A DNA stretch of 64,000 nt from Hanleya hanleyi (lineage: Eukaryota > Mollusca > Polyplacophora > Lepidopleurida > Hanleyidae). Shown in pieces: positions 52,071 to 64,000 of the stretch; the stretch's first letter is position 1; every line of letters starts with the position of its first letter. The stretch is taken from NCBI GenBank assembly GCA_036873755.1, contig JAVTVY010025297.1:1-64000 (forward strand), written 5' to 3'. The notes under the pieces were generated by a model. It was not told the DNA's origin. It searched no databases and saw only the letters and a list, made by a program, of their open reading frames with translations. The translations under genes were made by a program, and so were the position numbers.

Positions 52071-52418
52071 GCGCGTGAAAGATTTGAAATTTCTTAAAGA
52101 GTTGAACTTTCTGAACAGCTCAATATTGAGAACAGTATAAACTACTATCGTAAAACCCACCCGACGGATGGAAATGTGACCCTTCTGTCCCTCTTCTAAC
52201 ATCTGGGATCGCTTCCTGATATCACCATGAACATCTTTCAATGATGACAGATCAACTTTCACATGCTACAGTATGTAACTGTACATGTAATGTCCGTCGC
52301 TTCAGTGGGCGTTAATATACTTTTGGAAATCTTTCTTTGATTTAAGTCTCTCTCTCTCTCTCTCTCTCTGACGTTACAAAGGTAGAGGAAAAGGTATACC
52401 CGCCCATGTTAATATTTT

Positions 52419-52800
52419 CCTACGAAGTAGGCTCTCATTTGCAAATTGTCCGGTAATGAGTGAGTGAGTCAGTCAGTCAGTCAGTCAGTCCATCCGAATC
52501 CTTTCGTTGGCAACATAAGGAGAACCGTTGACATTAGAACCTTGATTTTTGGCATGAAGGTATATTAGGGGACTGTTACCAGTAAGTTCTGAGCTGATCT
52601 ATTTTGATGATAATTTCTGGTCCTTTTTGATGAAAATCACTGGCGATTCTGACTTGGGCTGTGCCCATCTTACAACAGGCAGGATTTCAACTTGGCGGGG
52701 GGGTGGGGGGGGAGGGGTATTTCCAAGAGTTCAGTTCTCGTCGAAGTCCTAATGCCCACCCTACTTCGTAGGTCCTGTGACGTTAGCCATGCTGCCATGT
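52419..52800. repeat. TCCTAC-ended repeat, copy 2
   Basis: Begins TCCTACGAAGTAGGCT and ends near CCTACTTCGTAGGTCCTGTG, so the termini are inverted over about 13 bp. Includes GAGTCAGTCAGTCAGTC runs. Confidence 0.6.
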
Positions 52801-55800
52801 TTTAACGAACATTGCAAAATTCAAGATATGAACTGTGAATTTGTGTACTAAAAACTAACGTAAATTCCGGTTTTAATCAAAATCTTCGTCAAAATATAAA
52901 AACAATTAACAAATTGAATATCGTGTATTTCTGAGGAAAATGTAATTTTGCATGCGGGAGTTTCTGGATAATATAGGCCCAGTAGTTGCCCAATTAGTCG
53001 CCTTGAAGTTTCATGTTCTGAAAAATTCGTAACAAAAAATTATTCCATAAAGTCTGAAATCCGCCGAACCAGAATTTTTGAAAATGAACTGAAAATTGGG
53101 GAGAACAACTGTATTACTGCACTACTGCATGCTGAAGAAATATATTCAGGGAGAACGCTGTAATAACACCATCTGAGGTAGTGCCAGATCAGTTGATTTG
53201 TCAGTCCTGCCTTCATCATTTGTTAATGCTTAGAGTGATTTTTTTTTCTTTTTGTAGTTCGGGTCATTCATCAAACCTGTCTGGTGACCGAGTATGAGTG
53301 TGTTGGGTGCCATGAATTGCATGTAACCGAACGCAGTTTAATATGCCTGTATGCACTAAAAGTAGGCTAAACCGTGACCTGGATAGACCAACCAATGCAA
53401 ATGCAAATTCTATGTACTGGAGCGGTATGCATGTACAATCCCGGTACACAGGAAGATGAAAACAGTTCTCTCATTCACATTTGAATTTTTGTTTCCAATC
53501 CAAGCCGTGTATCAGCCACTTTTGCTAAACTACCAGCAGCAATGACATGATAGGTACATATGTAGGCCTACATGTACCGGTATTATAACGGGAATAAAAC
53601 TAAATGTGAACAATCTGTACAATGAAGTTCATTTATATCACAGGGGCATAAATATTTCATGATAAGTTTGCAACTACTGAACTGCTCCGAACTGTATTTA
53701 CATGTTCAGTTTAAGGGGAATCCGGACATGAGAGATTTTGACATTTTTTGGTCAGGTTGAAAATTTTAAAAAGGCACTAAATTATCAAGGGCGAATTATT
53801 TCATCTCAGAAAGATAGAAAACACAAATAAACACAAGAAAATATGATTATTTCTGTGAGCTAACTCGAAAAAAAAAATGACTTTGTGGTGGAAAATTGAC
53901 CAAAAATGTAGTGGATTTCTTGAAGTAAAATTTGAGAATTTCAGAAATGTAGTAACTGTTTAACTCACGAATAAAGTTGAATCATCCCTTCGTTGAGGTC
54001 AAACAAGAATGACCTACTTCAACTTTTCGGGAAATAGAATGCTACACGTGGTCAAACCAACTGAATTGTTCAGGAAAATGGCGATTCACATTTCTTCCTG
54101 CTACGGTTGACTTCTTCCGGCCTCGGTGCATTAACCCTTCACACAAAACTGAATACCTGTCAATCAAAGTCCATCTGAATAAGACAGTCATTCAACATGT
54201 TGTTGTTGTTTTCTGTTGTTGTTGTTGGCACGTGTTCAGGAGGGTTAATGACATTGAGGTAAGCAAGTTTATGTTCACCCATTCTCATCGACAAACGCTT
54301 CCAGAACATGCGATCGGAATGCACAACCATTCAGGTGTGAGGGTTACTCACCAAAATCCACTATACTACCATCTTTGTTGTCTAAATTTCATGTAATTAG
54401 ACGGATGATCTGTTTTTCCTGAGTTTGACAAAATTAGCAAATCTCGCGCGATTTCTCGAGAAGAAGGCAACAGGATATTAGAGTAAGGCGGCTGGAAAAA
54501 GTACATCTCCAGGGAGGTTTCCAAAAATGATTTTCTGTAATGAAACTGCCGAACTAAATATTTTGTATTCTAAATATCACCATATTCTACCGAATGATGG
54601 TGCCTCTTTGATGTTTATACACGCCTATTTGAGCGTATGAATATTATTAACATGTGATGGGTCACCTTGTTTGGGAAAGAAGCACGCTGTGACTTGGTTC
54701 CACCTGTGTGATTTCAAAGCGCTGAATTCGATTTATTTGCCAACAGATGGACTTAAAAGTACGTATCTACCTGTGTATTTGTGGAAAACTTGAATTTCAT
54801 ATCTGCTGTAGTTTATTTTATATTGAATTATCTTTATTTTCTTTTGAAGTCGGAGGGAAAATGGCGAAATTTCAACGGTGTTTTGTGTTCACGTGCACAG
54901 TCGAATATGAAAATACGGCCACGTGCTTCAGGCGAAATGGATAATTTTGCTCGTAGGATCTCCAAAATTTAGTTGAGACATTTTATTTTTCCTTTTCCTG
55001 GCCTGTAATAGTATTTATTTTCTGAAAGTCGCTTCCGAAATTCTTTGTCATTTCGTTTCTTTTTTTGTTTTGCTTCACAAAGGTATTGAAAACATTTTTC
55101 AAAAAAAAACAAATACATTTTTTTGTCATTTCATGTCTCATGGTATCATTGTGTCATAAAATTTGGTCATTATAATGATGAGGGGCGTTTTTGGAAATTT
55201 TCGAAAATCTCAAAGGTCCTAATTCTCGTCTCCTATGGGCGTTAAGTGCTCTTTTTGAGATTGTTTTAAGTCACTTTCTCCAACTCTGTAGCTTTTTTGA
55301 CTAAGATTTAATGCCGTTTGACAAAAAAGTCAATAAGCGTTATATGCCCACTTTCAATGTTTAAAACAATTTTTAGATTATACACTGTGACCCAATAATT
55401 AATTGTCGAAGTTTCTTCACATTTCAACCAAAACTGTGGTCATAAACTTACAAACAAACAGAGGCGGTTATTGAATGAATGAATATCGTCCATGATTGAA
55501 TGCAAATATAGAGAATATAAATCGCGGGGTGATCCCTGATTACATAATTACAGCAGGTTTGTGAACAGGAAACCATAGGCTACAATATGCGCCAGGGAAA
55601 ATAAATCAATGCTGAAAACATATCATATCACATACGAGGATAATTAAACGAAACACAGATATTTGGTAGCCGCGGAAGGCATGTAGAAGTATGTAGAAGT
55701 AAATTTTACCCCACAAATACATGTACTTACCCAGGAACATCATTAGGATAATCATTTGCTGTGTACAGCGTCAATCGGTGGTTTCAGTTTTCTGCGCATA

Positions 55801-55989
55801 TCCAAGCCGAACACTACACGTGTTGCCTTGGCTGAACAGGACACATTATTTGAGCAGAATACGGGATTGGTGATGTCATCGCTCTATAAATATTTCGCGG
55901 TCCATATTAGGAGAAGTGCAATGTATGACCTCCTAAAAATTCAAATTTGATTGGCTACTCGGAAGAAATTAACATCAATACAACCACCA

Positions 55990-56509
55990 CTTGTCATATA
56001 TGGAAACCACACGGGCAGATATCATATTTCCAATTTTATATGAAATATTGCATGTTATTACAACTTTATCTTATGCCGGCTGCACGGTGTGCCTCGAGTG
56101 GGTGCCTGGGCAGTGTAATGTGTATGGAAATGAACTGGCTGACCAGCTTGCAAAAAAGGCTCTGCTTTTAAATGATATCGGCATCCCTGTTGGGCTGAAT
56201 GTTGATGAGATTGGGATACCAGTGAGGTCCGGTTTCATTGATATTTGGCAGGAAGAATGGCGATATTCAACAACAGGTCGTTTTTATTATGCACTTCAGC
56301 CTTGTGTTACTACTGGTAATATATCTCTTTCCAATCGACGGGCTGAGGTGCTTATCTTCAGATTATTATCTGGTCGAATTGCGGTCAATAATGTATTACA
56401 TAGTATGGCCAGGCACCCAACTGGTCTCTGTGAGACTTGTGACGTGGAGGACACAGTCCGGCATTATTTAATGACGTGCAGGCGGCATATTAATGATATT
56501 AATAATTAA
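55990..56509 (+). pseudogene. LINE fragment: RNase H end and C-terminal zinc motif
   Basis: Open for 172 codons. EILHVITTLSYAGCTVCLEWVPGQCNVYGNELADQLAKKAL is the second half of an RNase H domain (only part spelled per family motif: WVPG, GNELADQLAK). It is followed by RLLSGRIAVNN and CETCDVEDTVRHYLMTC, a CCHC-like C-terminus of I/Nimb-type LINEs. No reverse transcriptase lies upstream, so it is a 5'-truncated copy. Paralogous to 61740-62346. Confidence 0.75.
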
Positions 56510-57189
56510 TATTATTATATATATTAATCCCTGTGGAATGCTCATTCCCCTTCTCTTCTGCGCGACTTTCGTGCATGTAGGTCCTTGACTTTTCAAAGAA
56601 TGGGATTGCTCAAAATCGAGGCCATGAAAAGACTAATTTAGCCAGCGTTATATTGATGCTGACATTAAACAGCTAAGCGATGGCAGAGCGGGGTAATAAT
56701 GCGGACAGTTTAGCCTCGGGGTGTTGAATTGATTATTTTAACATCGACTTTCTCGATCTGTTTTCATCCAATTTTCTTTTATTCTCAAGTGACTGCCTCC
56801 GGCGATAGACCGAATGTCTAACACCGTCCAATACAATTTTACGGGTTTGGTTCGTCATTCATTATTCAGCCGTTGTCCGTTAAAGAATATCATTTAAAGA
56901 CCTATTCCATATAACGGCATTAGCACCAAATTCAAAAAGACAATCATAGTATACATAAAACATAGTCTAGTTTCCTGCCAGAGAGAAGCGCTCAACAATT
57001 TTCAGTGATATCGGCGAGACATCGTGATGTTCCATAAATATCAAATCTGTATCGCTGATCAGTATTCTTAAGCGGGTGGTTGGGTGGATTCAGGTTCCTG
57101 AGAAGCAACAGGAACTTGACAATGTGATGTCAAGCACTGTAATATCACTTGTCTTTATTTCACAATGTAAGAGTCCTGACTGTGTCTTG

Positions 57190-57372
57190 TGCGCTATCCG
57201 CAGTGTTTTATAGGGTGGATGGCGGGTGGATGGTTCCATGCGGCTTCAAAGATTTCTTCTTTGAAGTAGCAGGAACACAGCTTGGCTGGGTAGTGCTTAG
57301 TTGGTTCGTCGTGATGTAGCTGAATATTGTTGAAAGCGACGTTAAATTTTATTCACTCATTCACTCACTCAG
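57190..57372 (+). repeat. SINE with CTCACTCA tail
   Basis: Ends TTGAAAGCGACGTTAAATTT and ATTCACTCATTCACTCACTC, the same tail as in the 5S-derived SINEs. Confidence 0.6.
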
Positions 57373-57544
57373 CATTTTTAATCCATTAAATATTATGCTA
57401 ACAGAAGGTTGTGCCACTCATGAATATACTAACGATACTCTATATACATGCACAGTGCCTTGCCTTTCACTCTGTCATATTTCACTCTTCCAGGTCTGGG
57501 CTTTTGGAGTGTACCCAGTCCAAAGCGGGGAGGGGCTGGTTCGC

Positions 57545-57925
57545 GAAACTTTACCAGAAAATGCATAATCAAAAACACTCTGAACGCTCATTCTGACGTC
57601 ATGGTGAACCCATATTCTAAAAAAATCTTTGTTCTGTCCTATTCCGGTCAGGTTTCCTCAATTCATATTTATGCGATTTTCGTCACAAAATGATAATTAC
57701 CTGATGTGAAATAAAACATTTTTGGGGTATTTGTATGCACAAAAGACCCACAATTTGAAAAAAAACGACAAAAGAGGATTTTTTCTGTCGCTGATTGTCG
57801 CCATTTTAAATTACCCCATGTTCGAAGGGTATGCATCTAGGTTCAAAATGAATACAACTATGAAGTCACATAGTGTAAGATATCAGCTTTTATCGTTCCG
57901 CAGGTCATACAGAAAGCCAAGCAGG
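57545..57925 (-). repeat. TAACCCTA-type MITE, diverged
   Basis: TGATGTGAAATAAAACATTTTT and CGCCATTTTAAATTACCCCATG parallel the MITE interiors; the termini are not recognisable. Confidence 0.4.
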
Positions 57926-59817
57926 CTTAGATAAATCTTGTCTATACAAATAGAAAAAAAACATCCGTTTTCAGGAAGAGTGGTATTTCATGACGCCAAA
58001 TCATATAAATTTGGTGCATTTTAGAGGGTTGAACGACAATTTAACAGAACCGATAATGATTATTATCTAAAAATGTTATCACTTCTCAATTAGATTGGTA
58101 TAAGTTTCAAACGGACACCTTCACACCCACCTCCCTAACCTCGACAGCGTGGATATTCTCTTGCCGAAGAAATCATTTACATCGGTGCCCATGGGGCACA
58201 TTAATATAAAAAAAATGACACTTCGAGCTTCACTTCGCGGATTCTAATCTGCAGCCATAAGCGAATATCTCAGTCCGATGCATCCAAATTTAACGTTCAA
58301 ATAGATAGCTAGACAATGGTTACCACCGGTCAGCATGCTCATAATGTTGATACAAGGCCCATCTGTTACCTTATCGGTCAATGTTATCAATTGCAACAAT
58401 TTGAATTGATCTAAAGATATAACATCTGCATTAGTATATACAAATATACAAAAAAGGATGAAAAGGATGGTTTGCCTATCTGTAAACATATGACGATAAA
58501 ATATAACCACACAAATATTCACGAATGAGAATCCTCTATTAAATCCCTAGTTGTTCAGCAAACCACGTCGTGCTTATCGTTTATCTTCATATAAAAAAAT
58601 GAAACTTTATGGAATATTGTTTTAGAAATTTGGTGCTCAATTTCAAATACGATAATTGAAGCAATGCTATTTGTAGTAGTATGAACTGGCCGAATGGATA
58701 GAATCGCGAGAAGAGTTGTTTTTTGATTGATGGCCTGCTGTTTCGACTTTGGACCATGATTGCAAGATATATGTGAATACTTATTTGTAGAATCAAAAAG
58801 GCCAAATGAGATAATTATCTGTTGACCATTCACGATGGGTCAGAAATGTTGGCTGAAATGTTGTTTCGGGAAAATACAATTAGAAAGAAACATATTCTTT
58901 TTGAGATTTTATATCTATACACCTTACCACAAAATTTCACTTTGCATTGGGTGTTATACACATGCGCATATATATGGCGACACCTGGGACTAATTTAATT
59001 TCTAAACAATAAAATAAGAACACTTTAACAGAATCTTTGAGATTTGGTATGTGGATATTTTACCATAAGATGTAGCTTTGGATTGTGTTTCATCTACATC
59101 TGCAAAAAGCGACACCACCTGCCCGCCAAATTTGGATTCGCTGCTGCATAGTAAAATGATAACGAATTTGGTATGTGAGCCCATTGTCGTAAGTTGTTGC
59201 TTCGTATCGTGTTTCCTTAACACGCGCCCACCACAAGGGCCAACTTGAAATTAATGGCACATTAACGAACCCAAAGGTAGCATGTACATGTAAATACCAT
59301 GTCGCTTTGTATTACGTTTTGTCCTTATGCGAAAAAAAGGTGGCGCTTCCATGGGATAACTTGAGCTTCCGGATAATAAAATGATAATTCTTTTCACATG
59401 TGGTATGTGGATACCTGGGCCTTGGCCACACGATATCGCTTTGGATTTGTCGTCCGAGAACATTATTATACGTACAGTAGGTTACGCTTTGATGTGTATA
59501 TTTATCTTTGGGATAGAATTAGCCCGAAAACATCGGCTAAGGAGTCTATTTTTTGGTTGTTGTTGGTGAGTCTGACTCCTTAGCCTGAATGACTGATAGA
59601 GCTTGAAATGGAAATAACTAAATAAGACGTTAGTCGCTCGAGGTCTTTAACTGCACACGGCGTGGGGAATTGAGACAGAGGCACAGAACGCATTTTATCG
59701 AATAAATAATATGATTTGGCATCTTCAGCACTATGACAACCACCTAATGACTCATTTAATTAGATGGAATCTGCCATTTTTTCAACAAAACCGTTGTGTT
59801 TCTTTCTCCACAGTTTA

Positions 59818-59991
59818 CAGGGACATGCGCAGAATGGGGTTGACCTTTTGGCTCACGTCATCAAGAAATCCATCCATGCTGGTTTTAAACCAATAGCGAC
59901 GTGTGTTTATTCACGTGATCAGAAAGGTCACGAGATAAAAATAGCGACGGTCATATTCTCACAAGATGTCAGAAAGGCTCGTAAACTTTAA
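59818..59991 (+). other. Open frame behind a strong splice acceptor, function unknown
   Basis: TTGTGTTTCTTTCTCCACAG at 59798-59817 is a textbook acceptor. It is followed by a frame reading LQGHAQNGVDLLAHVIKKSI and, further on, KPIATCVYSRDQKGHEIKIA before stopping at KARKL. The composition looks protein-like, but I do not recognise a family and found no partner exon. It could be a terminal exon, a gene relic or part of a transposon. Confidence 0.3.
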
Positions 59992-60545
59992 AATCAATGG
60001 AGGTTTTTTCTCACACATTTGATCGCATTTTATCAGCATCAAAACAGTCATGATAGATGGTGCATGGACAAAGAACCTCAGGCCGGTCAAACTGTATCAA
60101 ATTGGCATATTTTTTCTCTCCCGTTTCGTTATTTTCGTCAGCGAAAAGGCGCTTTTCGCAACATCAGTTTTTATCTCCAAGTTTTAACCTACCCTCGATC
60201 TGAGCTGTGATAGGAATGCCACGCACCCTTACCCTATATTTACCTATCACAGCCAGAGTTTCTGAGTTAGGATAGAATCACATGATTTAGTATGCTAGTG
60301 ATATGTGCTGATGAATATATATTAGGTAGGTGATTCCGCTTTTCGGTGAGGCATTTGGCCTATTGTCATCAATAATTTAGCGTCTTGCGTGGTAAGTGCA
60401 GGCCAGTGGGGTAGAAATAGCAAGTGCTGCTGTGACATGTTATCGCATTTCCCCCGTGGCAATTAAAATGCCCCGATATTTGTATTAACTTACACCATAA
60501 CATCAAGTTCCCCCGCATCAGATTGAAGCATGTGCCAGAGAGAAT

Positions 60546-60707
60546 ATGTTTTTTAACTGGCCTCAATATCTAGGGATTTTTACAGATGGTTCCAAGTGCT
60601 CGGAGTCTGGGAAAACTGAAGCCTCTTTTACCATACCTGAGATCAAATATAATAAGTTTTATCATATATCTGACCACGTTTCTGTTTTTAAAACTAAAAG
60701 ACTTAGC
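60546..60707 (+). pseudogene. LINE fragment: start of RNase H
   Basis: WPQYLGIFTDGSKCSESGK and FTIPEIKYNKFYHISDHVSVF match the first half of the I/Nimb-type RNase H domain, including the catalytic Asp of TDGS. Homology stops at about 60707; the second half of the same domain type lies 1 kb away at 61740. Confidence 0.65.
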
Positions 60708-61218
60708 AAAGACTGGGCAACTTTTCTATCACTTCGTTTTTTTTATCTAAAGGAGATGGTATTGTAAGGCGGGGTTTTTGCCCACAGCCAGCCGACTCAT
60801 AGGAATGTGCATTTCTTCTCTCCATCTGTCAATCACAATGCAATGTACAACATGTCGGCGGCGACAACTGTCACTCAACGGACTGAATGTTACGGTGAAC
60901 AATGATAGCTTCACATATGTTTGGTACCAAGACGTTATTATTTCACCACGTTGCAGTCGATTTTACATGCACATATTGGAGAATAAATACACAATTTAGG
61001 CGAATTTATTGGCGTTGTAACAGGTAGCGACTGATCGTTCGATTTCAACGTTTAGCTAGCCCGTAATGTCCACACGATATCGTGTTATCGGCAAACAATT
61101 TTTATTCTACTTTTAATTGGTTTATAATGATAGCCTAAAATTTTATTTCAGATATACTGAATGCATTTTTTTTTTACAAAAATGAGAAAGATTGAAATAA
61201 CTTGTCGACGTCACACAT

Positions 61219-61302
61219 GTTGACCTCCTGGGATTCGAATTCGGTAAAAGAAAATTCCGAGGCGCTTGTGATCCTACGTTCGTATCCACTACACCATAAC
61301 AT
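61219..61302 (-). repeat. tRNA-like SINE head
   Basis: In complement GGTGTAGTGGATACGAACG (A-box type) and GAATTCGAATCCC (B-box type), 84 bp overall. The stems are imperfect, so a functional tRNA is unlikely. Confidence 0.4.
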
Positions 61303-61391
61303 ACGAACAACTGTAACAGGCTATTTTGTCACTTTACTCTACTTACGAAAACTTCAAACGTTATGAATCATAACTTTTCATTTTTTAGTAT

Positions 61392-61488
61392 GAAGGACCC
61401 CTTGGACCAAAAAGATCTTTCAGCAGTGGGAATATAATGTAACCACATAACACCAGGTTAAATGGCGTTCTGGTCCAAGGGGTCCTTC
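61392..61488. repeat. 18-bp perfect inverted repeat
   Basis: GAAGGACCCCTTGGACCA at 61392-61409 and its exact complement at 61471-61488, 61 bp apart. No coding frame is supported across it. Confidence 0.8.
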
Positions 61489-61739
61489 GCGTCTAAATGC
61501 GTGTCTGAAGGACTCGATTTAGACCCTTTTTTCACGAAACAGCACAAGCTGTGGATTTCAGTTTCATGTGATAACTATAAACATAACGCAATCGCGCTAA
61601 AACTTTCACATATTGTGTACTTATATGTTCTCTTGCCGTTACATTAAAACCTAAGTATTTTTAGGACATTTTATTTTTTCGATTTCAACCGCACCACGTA
61701 TAGGCCAAAATCCCGCCTGATCGTACCATCACCTTTAGA

Positions 61740-62346
61740 CCAACTGGATCTTACTCAGCTCTCTCCAGGCAATGATGCATTTTATCTGCAATACTGTATA
61801 TCCTGTCCAGATTTATTTGAAATTTTACATGTATATACAACGCTATTTCATCAAGGTATTCCTGTATCATTTGCTTGGATTCCATCTAAATTGGATATAC
61901 CGGGGAATGAGCAGGCAGATATGCTTGCTAAACAAGCTCTCAATTTAACAAATGTAACATCTCCACTCAAGCTGTCTTTATCCGAGGTAATGTCAATGCT
62001 CAAACCTCGGTTTACCCGCATGTGGTAAGACGACTGAGACACATCAAATAAGGGACGTTTCTATTATTCGTTTAATCCCTTTGTTATTTTACCACACGAT
62101 TTCTCTTTATCATGCCGACGTTCTGAAGTTATATTTTTGAGGGCGCAGTCTGGTCATTTACCAACGAGCTGTTATTTACATCGATTTAAGCTCCACGAGA
62201 CGGGTTTATGTGATGAATGTTTAGTTGAGGATAATATTCCTCATTTATGGTTTTACTGTTCACGCTATGATCAAGAACGTTATAGATTTTATGATCATCT
62301 TTTACAGGCTAGTGTTTTCCACCCATCCATGAAGACGTTTTCTTAA
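61740..62346 (+). pseudogene. LINE fragment: RNase H end and C-terminal zinc motif, with two stops
   Basis: FEILHVYTTLFHQGIPVSF, WIPSKLDIPGNEQADMLAKQ, then two in-frame stops near 62026-62038, then SEVIFLRAQSGHLPTS and CDECLVEDNIPHLWFYC, ending HPSMKTFS. Same architecture as 55990-56509. The 3' region to about 63140 is AT-rich and may be the LINE's untranslated tail (ending near TTGATTGGTTGACGAG). Confidence 0.72.
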
Positions 62347-63454
62347 CCGAGCCGAAACCATGGTAAGGTGTACCAGGCTGTCGCCAATTTTCTTGGCAGC
62401 TGTCGGCGTTTTTAACTGTTTAATCTATAGCTGAATCTTTATTGATTTATTTTTAACAGGTGTCTACTTAAAACGTCTTGTGTCTCAGCGTCTTAGCTAT
62501 TGTGAACTCAACTATTATTTCGCTTATATTTATCGCCACTATTGATTTATCTACTACCTGTGATATGTAAGCGACTCCTACTTAACATAAGCATTGATTT
62601 GTGGCATGCGTTGCATGTGTTTTATTTCGTTTTATGGACATAGATCTGTGATATGCCCGTGGTATTTTTCCCCCATTTTTATTGATTTTAATTTTAATTC
62701 ATCTGTGATATATGCACCCTCTTTTGTACTATGATTGATTTTAACTTCATTCATTGCAACTGTTTTATACATTAATGTTCTTTATCACCGCAAATACCTT
62801 AAAAAATGATATGTTTTTTCTTTTATGAATGATTACAATATGCTGGTCGTTGAAGTTTTTATATTATTATTTAAATTCAAGTGTTACCCCTCCCTTCCTG
62901 TCCATTTTTAACCTTGCCAACTACCGCCTTTGGAGTTTTAACGTACATGTTTATATTTTACTTCAGAAAAGTACATTTTTATCTGTTTAAAGCATAGTAT
63001 TTATTTTAGAACAAAAAGTATTTATTTTTTATTACCAAGTACCGTTTTTTTTATGTTTAACTGTTTCTTTTTAAAGCAAAATTACTGGCCTGGTCTACAT
63101 CATTCAGCTTAGGATGGGAAGACACAAATTAAAAATTTGGTTGATTGGTTGACGAGTCTCGACTCCAGAGCAACGACACGGCCGTGCTGTACGCGGATAG
63201 TTGTTCCCCGATCTTAGATAATAATCATTTATATGTTTTCTTATATACACCTAAATTTGCTGTTTCTTGTTATTATCATTCCAGTTGCTTCTTGGAGTTC
63301 CACATACGCAGTGGTTACCATTTAGACAGTTCTGAAACAGCGTTATTATGTAATGCGCCGTAAAAGGGGGTTTGTTATTTAATATGTAATGCTTCGTAAA
63401 ACGGCGTTTTTGTCCTCCGCCACGAAGTGGTGGGAGGACTTGGAAATGCTAGCC
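62347..63454. other. AT-rich, probable LINE 3' region, no gene
   Basis: Follows the LINE stop directly and contains poly-T stretches but no coding frame or RNA gene that I can support. Confidence 0.4.
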
Positions 63455-63530
63455 GTCCGTCCTTCCGTCCGTCCCTCCGTCCGTCCTTCCGTCCGTCCCT
63501 CCGTCCGTCCTTCCGTCCGTCCGTCCGTCC
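63455..63530. repeat. CCGTCCGTCCTT microsatellite
   Basis: About six units of a 12-bp CCGTCCGTCC(T/C)T motif. The open frames across it are Arg/Pro/Ser-rich low-complexity and not genes. Confidence 0.85.
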
Positions 63531-64000
63531 CACATCTTGTGAACGCGATATCTTGAGAACAATTCGACCAATCGACTTCAAACTTGACAAGGTGCTTCAC
63601 ATCAGTTAGACGGCCATTGGTATTGATTTTCACTGAGGTACGTAATCCAAGATGGCCGCCATCGACCATATTGGATTCTGTCCGTCCCACATCTTGTGAA
63701 CGCGATATCTCAAGAACAATTCGACCAGTCGACTTCAAACTTGAGAAGGTGCTTCACATCAATTAAACGGCCATTGGTATTGATTTTCACTGAAGTACGT
63801 AATCCAAGATGGCCGCCATCGACCATATTGGATTCTGTTCGTCCCACATCTTGTGAACGCGATATCTCAAGAACAATTCCACCGATCAACTTCAAGCTTG
63901 GGAAGGTTCTTCACATCAGTCAGACGGCCATTGGTATTGATTTGTACTGAGGTACGTAATCCAAGATGGCTGCCATTGACCATATTGGATTCCACCCGTC
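63531..64000. repeat. 157-bp tandem repeat, three copies to the window end
   Basis: CACATCTTGTGAACGCGATA starts units at 63531, 63688 and 63845. Each holds ATCCAAGATGGCYGCCATYG. The array runs past the window. A related single piece lies near 17690-17850. Confidence 0.85.

Larger units (their letters stand above)
50033..55989. other. Repeat-rich DNA, no host gene recognised
   Basis: Contains a MITE (50611-51115), two copies of a TCCTACRAAGTAGG-ended repeat, 5S- and tail-type SINE pieces and a CT microsatellite (52347-52369). 52801-55989 is AT-rich with no coding frame I can support. Confidence 0.45.
56510..59763. other. Non-coding with repeat pieces
   Basis: SINE tail at about 57190-57372 (GAATATTGTTGAAAGCGACG then (TTCACTCA)n) and a diverged MITE near 57545-57925. 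No supported gene. Confidence 0.4.

Noticed and set aside
63375..63950. Arg-rich and Pro/Ser-rich frames near the window end
   Set aside because: They are translations of the CCGTCC microsatellite and the 157-bp tandem repeat.

Overview
The window looks like nuclear DNA of a marine invertebrate, most likely a mollusc and perhaps a gastropod. It has one intron-rich animal gene in about 64 kb, an AT-rich background and many eukaryotic transposons. It also carries 5S-derived and tRNA-derived SINEs, some ending in the 'gaaagcgacgttaaa...(ctcactcact)' tail I associate with gastropod genomes. The species assignment is inference. No bacterial operon or CRISPR array is visible.

Layout. 1-3040: a small inverted-repeat element, then a SAP-SWIM gene (minus strand) broken by a 5S-SINE dimer just after its ATG and by a one-base frameshift. 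3045-13145: a complete Ty3/Gypsy LTR retrotransposon (minus strand) with 2.19-kb LTRs, a 4-bp target duplication, a tRNA-Leu primer site and a gag-pol split by two frameshifts. 13150-19193: repeats and non-coding DNA. 19194-38972: an organic anion transporter (OATP/SLCO) gene on the minus strand. Nine coding exons join in phase to 726 codons; one 65-bp exon was found only by splice-site logic. Its introns hold a CR1/L2-type LINE with an internal deletion, a Penelope-like reverse transcriptase relic, tRNA-SINEs, a TA-flanked inverted-repeat element and several copies of a TAACCCTA-ended MITE family. 38973-42946: AT-rich DNA with a 46-bp minisatellite.

42953-50026 is the most unusual part. It is a 7.07-kb element with 170-bp terminal inverted repeats (one mismatch), termini 5'-AG...CT-3' and a 6-bp duplication CCCGTG, the hallmarks of Polinton/Maverick elements. 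It lacks polymerase, integrase, packaging ATPase, protease and capsid genes. Its left 2.8 kb is a graded series of 150-180 bp tandem repeats. Its right half carries a small family of C2H2 zinc-finger genes, each with a TATA box 45-53 bp before its ATG. Downstream are three copies of a 3' module in which a hairpin lies 17-18 nt before AATAAA, with base-pair changes that keep the stem. I read it as a non-autonomous Polinton-like element carrying a virus-style compact transcription programme.

50033-64000: more MITE and SINE copies, two RNase H relics of an I/Nimb-like LINE, a tRNA-like SINE head, an 18-bp perfect inverted repeat, and a 157-bp tandem repeat running off the window end. Apart from the transporter I see no gene confidently intact for host function.
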